A DNA stretch of 64,000 nucleotides from Bacteroidota bacterium (GTDB lineage Bacteria; Bacteroidota; Bacteroidia; Cytophagales; Cyclobacteriaceae). The stretch is from NCBI GenBank assembly GCA_018267285.1, contig JAFDYU010000003.1, positions 1 to 64,000 on the forward strand. The letters run 5' to 3'. Position 1 is the stretch's first letter; each line of letters opens with the position of its first letter. The notes beneath the pieces are model-generated. The model ran no database searches, had not been told where the DNA came from, and was given only the letters and a program-made list of their open reading frames with translations. A program made the position numbers and the translations under genes. Below are positions 62,683 to 64,000 of the stretch, piece by piece.

Positions 62683-63983
62683 TGACAACAATCGTTTCAA
62701 ATACGGATTTAAAGGAAAAATTTTCAAAAGCATTTGAGGAAGCTCAAGGATTGAAGAGCCAACTGCACAAAGAAGCGTTTGATGCCTTTCAAAATATGGG
62801 CCTGCCCGGCACTAAAACTGAAGAATATCGCTTCACTCCTATTGCCCGCTTGCTTGAAAAAAATTTTAACCTTGATGAGATTGAACCTGTGCCCTCGGGC
62901 ATTAATTCCGTCAAAGACTTTTTAATTCCTGATCTCGATGCAACAGTTCTTGTTTTTTTAAACGGATTCTTCTCAGAAACTCTTTCGAGTTCTATCAATA
63001 ACATCGATGGACTAAAAATTAGTAAACTTGAGTCGGCATTGGCCAGTGGTGAAGCCGCAGACTATTTTCAGAAACTATTGAAACCGTCTGATGATCCCTT
63101 CACTGCCCTCAATTCAGCTTTTTGGCAAGATGGGATTTTTATACATGTTCCACCTCATACAAAAGTTGAAAAGCCAATTCTCATTCTGCACATCAACGAT
63201 GTTGTTGATCGCCAGTCTATCGCACACACAAGATTGCTTCTGGTAGTAGGAGAAGGAAGTGAATTAACCCTTATTGAAAAATCCAATTCAACTGGTGACC
63301 ACAGCATCTTCCACACGTTTGCGGAAGAAATTGCAGTAAAAGAAAATGCTACATTAAATTATATTAAAATTCAAAACGATGACGGCAAACTTCATCAGGT
63401 AGCCAATTCATTGATACACCAATCCGCACAAAGCATCCTAAATACGTTTACACTTACGCTTAGCGGTGCTTTGATCCGGAATAATTTTAATATTGCCATT
63501 GACGGTGAGTTTTGCGAATCGCATTTTCACGGTTTGTATTTACTGAACGGAAGTACCCTGGCCGACAATCATACCGTGGTAGATCACCTCAAGCCCAATT
63601 CGCACAGCAACGAGTTGTACAAAGGCGTACTGGATGGAAATTCTAAGGGCATCTTTAATGGTAAAATTTTTGTGCGGCCTCACGCACAAAAGACAAATGC
63701 GTTTCAGTCGAACCGAAATATATTACTAACCGATACAGCCACCATCAACACCAAACCCCAGCTTGAAATCTGGGCCGATGATGTTAAGTGTTCGCACGGT
63801 TGCACCACGGGGCAGTTGGATGAAGAAGCATTGTTCTACCTACGCTCACGCGGAATTCCGTTGGAAAATGCCAAAGCCATGTTGTTGTATGCGTTTGCTG
63901 CAGAAACTCTTGAGGTAATTAAAAAAACTGAACTAAAAAATTATTTGGATCAACGGATTTCCGATCGGTTGGCTAAATTCTGA
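62682..63983 (+). CDS. sufD: Fe-S cluster assembly protein SufD
   Basis: 433 residues from the ATG at 62682, one base inside the sufC stop. SufD pattern: GLPGTKTEEYRFTPIARLL, SAFWQDGIFIHVPPHTKVEKPI, FNIAIDGEFCESHFHGLYLL, HNTHVVDH-like ADNHTVVDHL, and WADDVKCSHGCTTGQLDEEALFYLRSRGI with Cys and His. It pairs with SufB; the N-terminal part is variable as usual. Part of sufBCD. Confidence 0.95.
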   Translation: MTTIVSNTDLKEKFSKAFEEAQGLKSQLHKEAFDAFQNMGLPGTKTEEYRFTPIARLLEKNFNLDEIEPVPSGINSVKDFLIPDLDATVLVFLNGFFSETLSSSINNIDGLKISKLESALASGEAADYFQKLLKPSDDPFTALNSAFWQDGIFIHVPPHTKVEKPILILHINDVVDRQSIAHTRLLLVVGEGSELTLIEKSNSTGDHSIFHTFAEEIAVKENATLNYIKIQNDDGKLHQVANSLIHQSAQSILNTFTLTLSGALIRNNFNIAIDGEFCESHFHGLYLLNGSTLADNHTVVDHLKPNSHSNELYKGVLDGNSKGIFNGKIFVRPHAQKTNAFQSNRNILLTDTATINTKPQLEIWADDVKCSHGCTTGQLDEEALFYLRSRGIPLENAKAMLLYAFAAETLEVIKKTELKNYLDQRISDRLAKF

Positions 63984-63985
63984 TA

Positions 63986-64000
63986 ATGGACACCATCCTA
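63986..64000 (+). CDS. Start of next gene, probably cysteine desulfurase SufS (partial)
   Basis: An ATG at 63986, three bases after the sufD stop, opens a frame coding MDTIL to the edge. In Bacteroidota the gene after sufD is usually sufS, which fits the position, but five codons cannot prove it. Confidence 0.35.

Overview
The window comes from a member of the Bacteroidota, most likely an aerobic Cytophagales-type bacterium; the family level is inference. Supporting signs are the long three-domain form of IspG, a short primary sigma factor without region 1.1, bacillithiol deacetylase BshB1, a PorE-like TPR/PD40/OmpA protein, MBG/YDG-repeat surface protein, and two promoters with the Bacteroidota pattern TTTG-N19/20-TAnnTTTG (in front of tRNA-Thr and rpsO). 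Genes are dense, no intergenic gap exceeds 300 bases, and there is no sign of prophage, IS element or CRISPR. Several genes start with TTG or GTG.

Left part (1-13058, all on the minus strand). The window opens inside a large secreted YDG/fibronectin-like surface protein (1-2846) that runs off the edge. Upstream of it lies a compact five-gene operon, read from 13058 to 2902 with gaps of 3-11 bases: a 12-TM nucleotide-carrier (NTT/TLC) protein fused to HEAT repeats and a cNMP-binding-like domain; a protein with three TIR-like/DUF4062-like modules; a 1055-residue nSTAND1 NTPase with one TM helix, a long coiled coil and a WD40 propeller; an outer-membrane beta-barrel protein with helical N-terminus; and a lipoprotein with propeller-like repeats. 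This operon is the best candidate for an undescribed system: parts predicted for cytoplasm, inner membrane, periplasm and outer membrane are encoded together.

13276-30862 is mostly housekeeping and envelope: PorE-like OmpA protein, fluoride channel CrcB, a lipoprotein, an operon recQ-ispG-small membrane protein-yjbR, comEC with an enoyl-CoA hydratase, DUF1330, phoH, SAM hydroxide adenosyltransferase, ABM monooxygenase, PagL-like lipid A deacylase, biotin carboxylase accC and DUF1015.

30870-37673 is a metal-efflux locus: a His-rich CDF exporter divergent from a TolC / adaptor / DUF190 / CzcA-type RND operon. It ends against tRNA-Thr(TGT), which has its own promoter and terminator on the minus strand.

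37857-60153 holds DUF349, YqgE, pdxH, trxB-bshB1 (thiol redox), rpoD, pnp, rpsO, an LptF/LptG-family permease, a TPR protein, a ceramidase-like enzyme, an APS-type CysH, RhlE helicase, an ABCG-type transporter with a TerB-like N-terminus, cytochrome c, a TIM-barrel sugar isomerase, a PD40 protein and a long-chain acyl-CoA ligase. 60431 to the end is the SUF iron-sulfur assembly operon sufBCD, with the first five codons of what is probably sufS at the edge.
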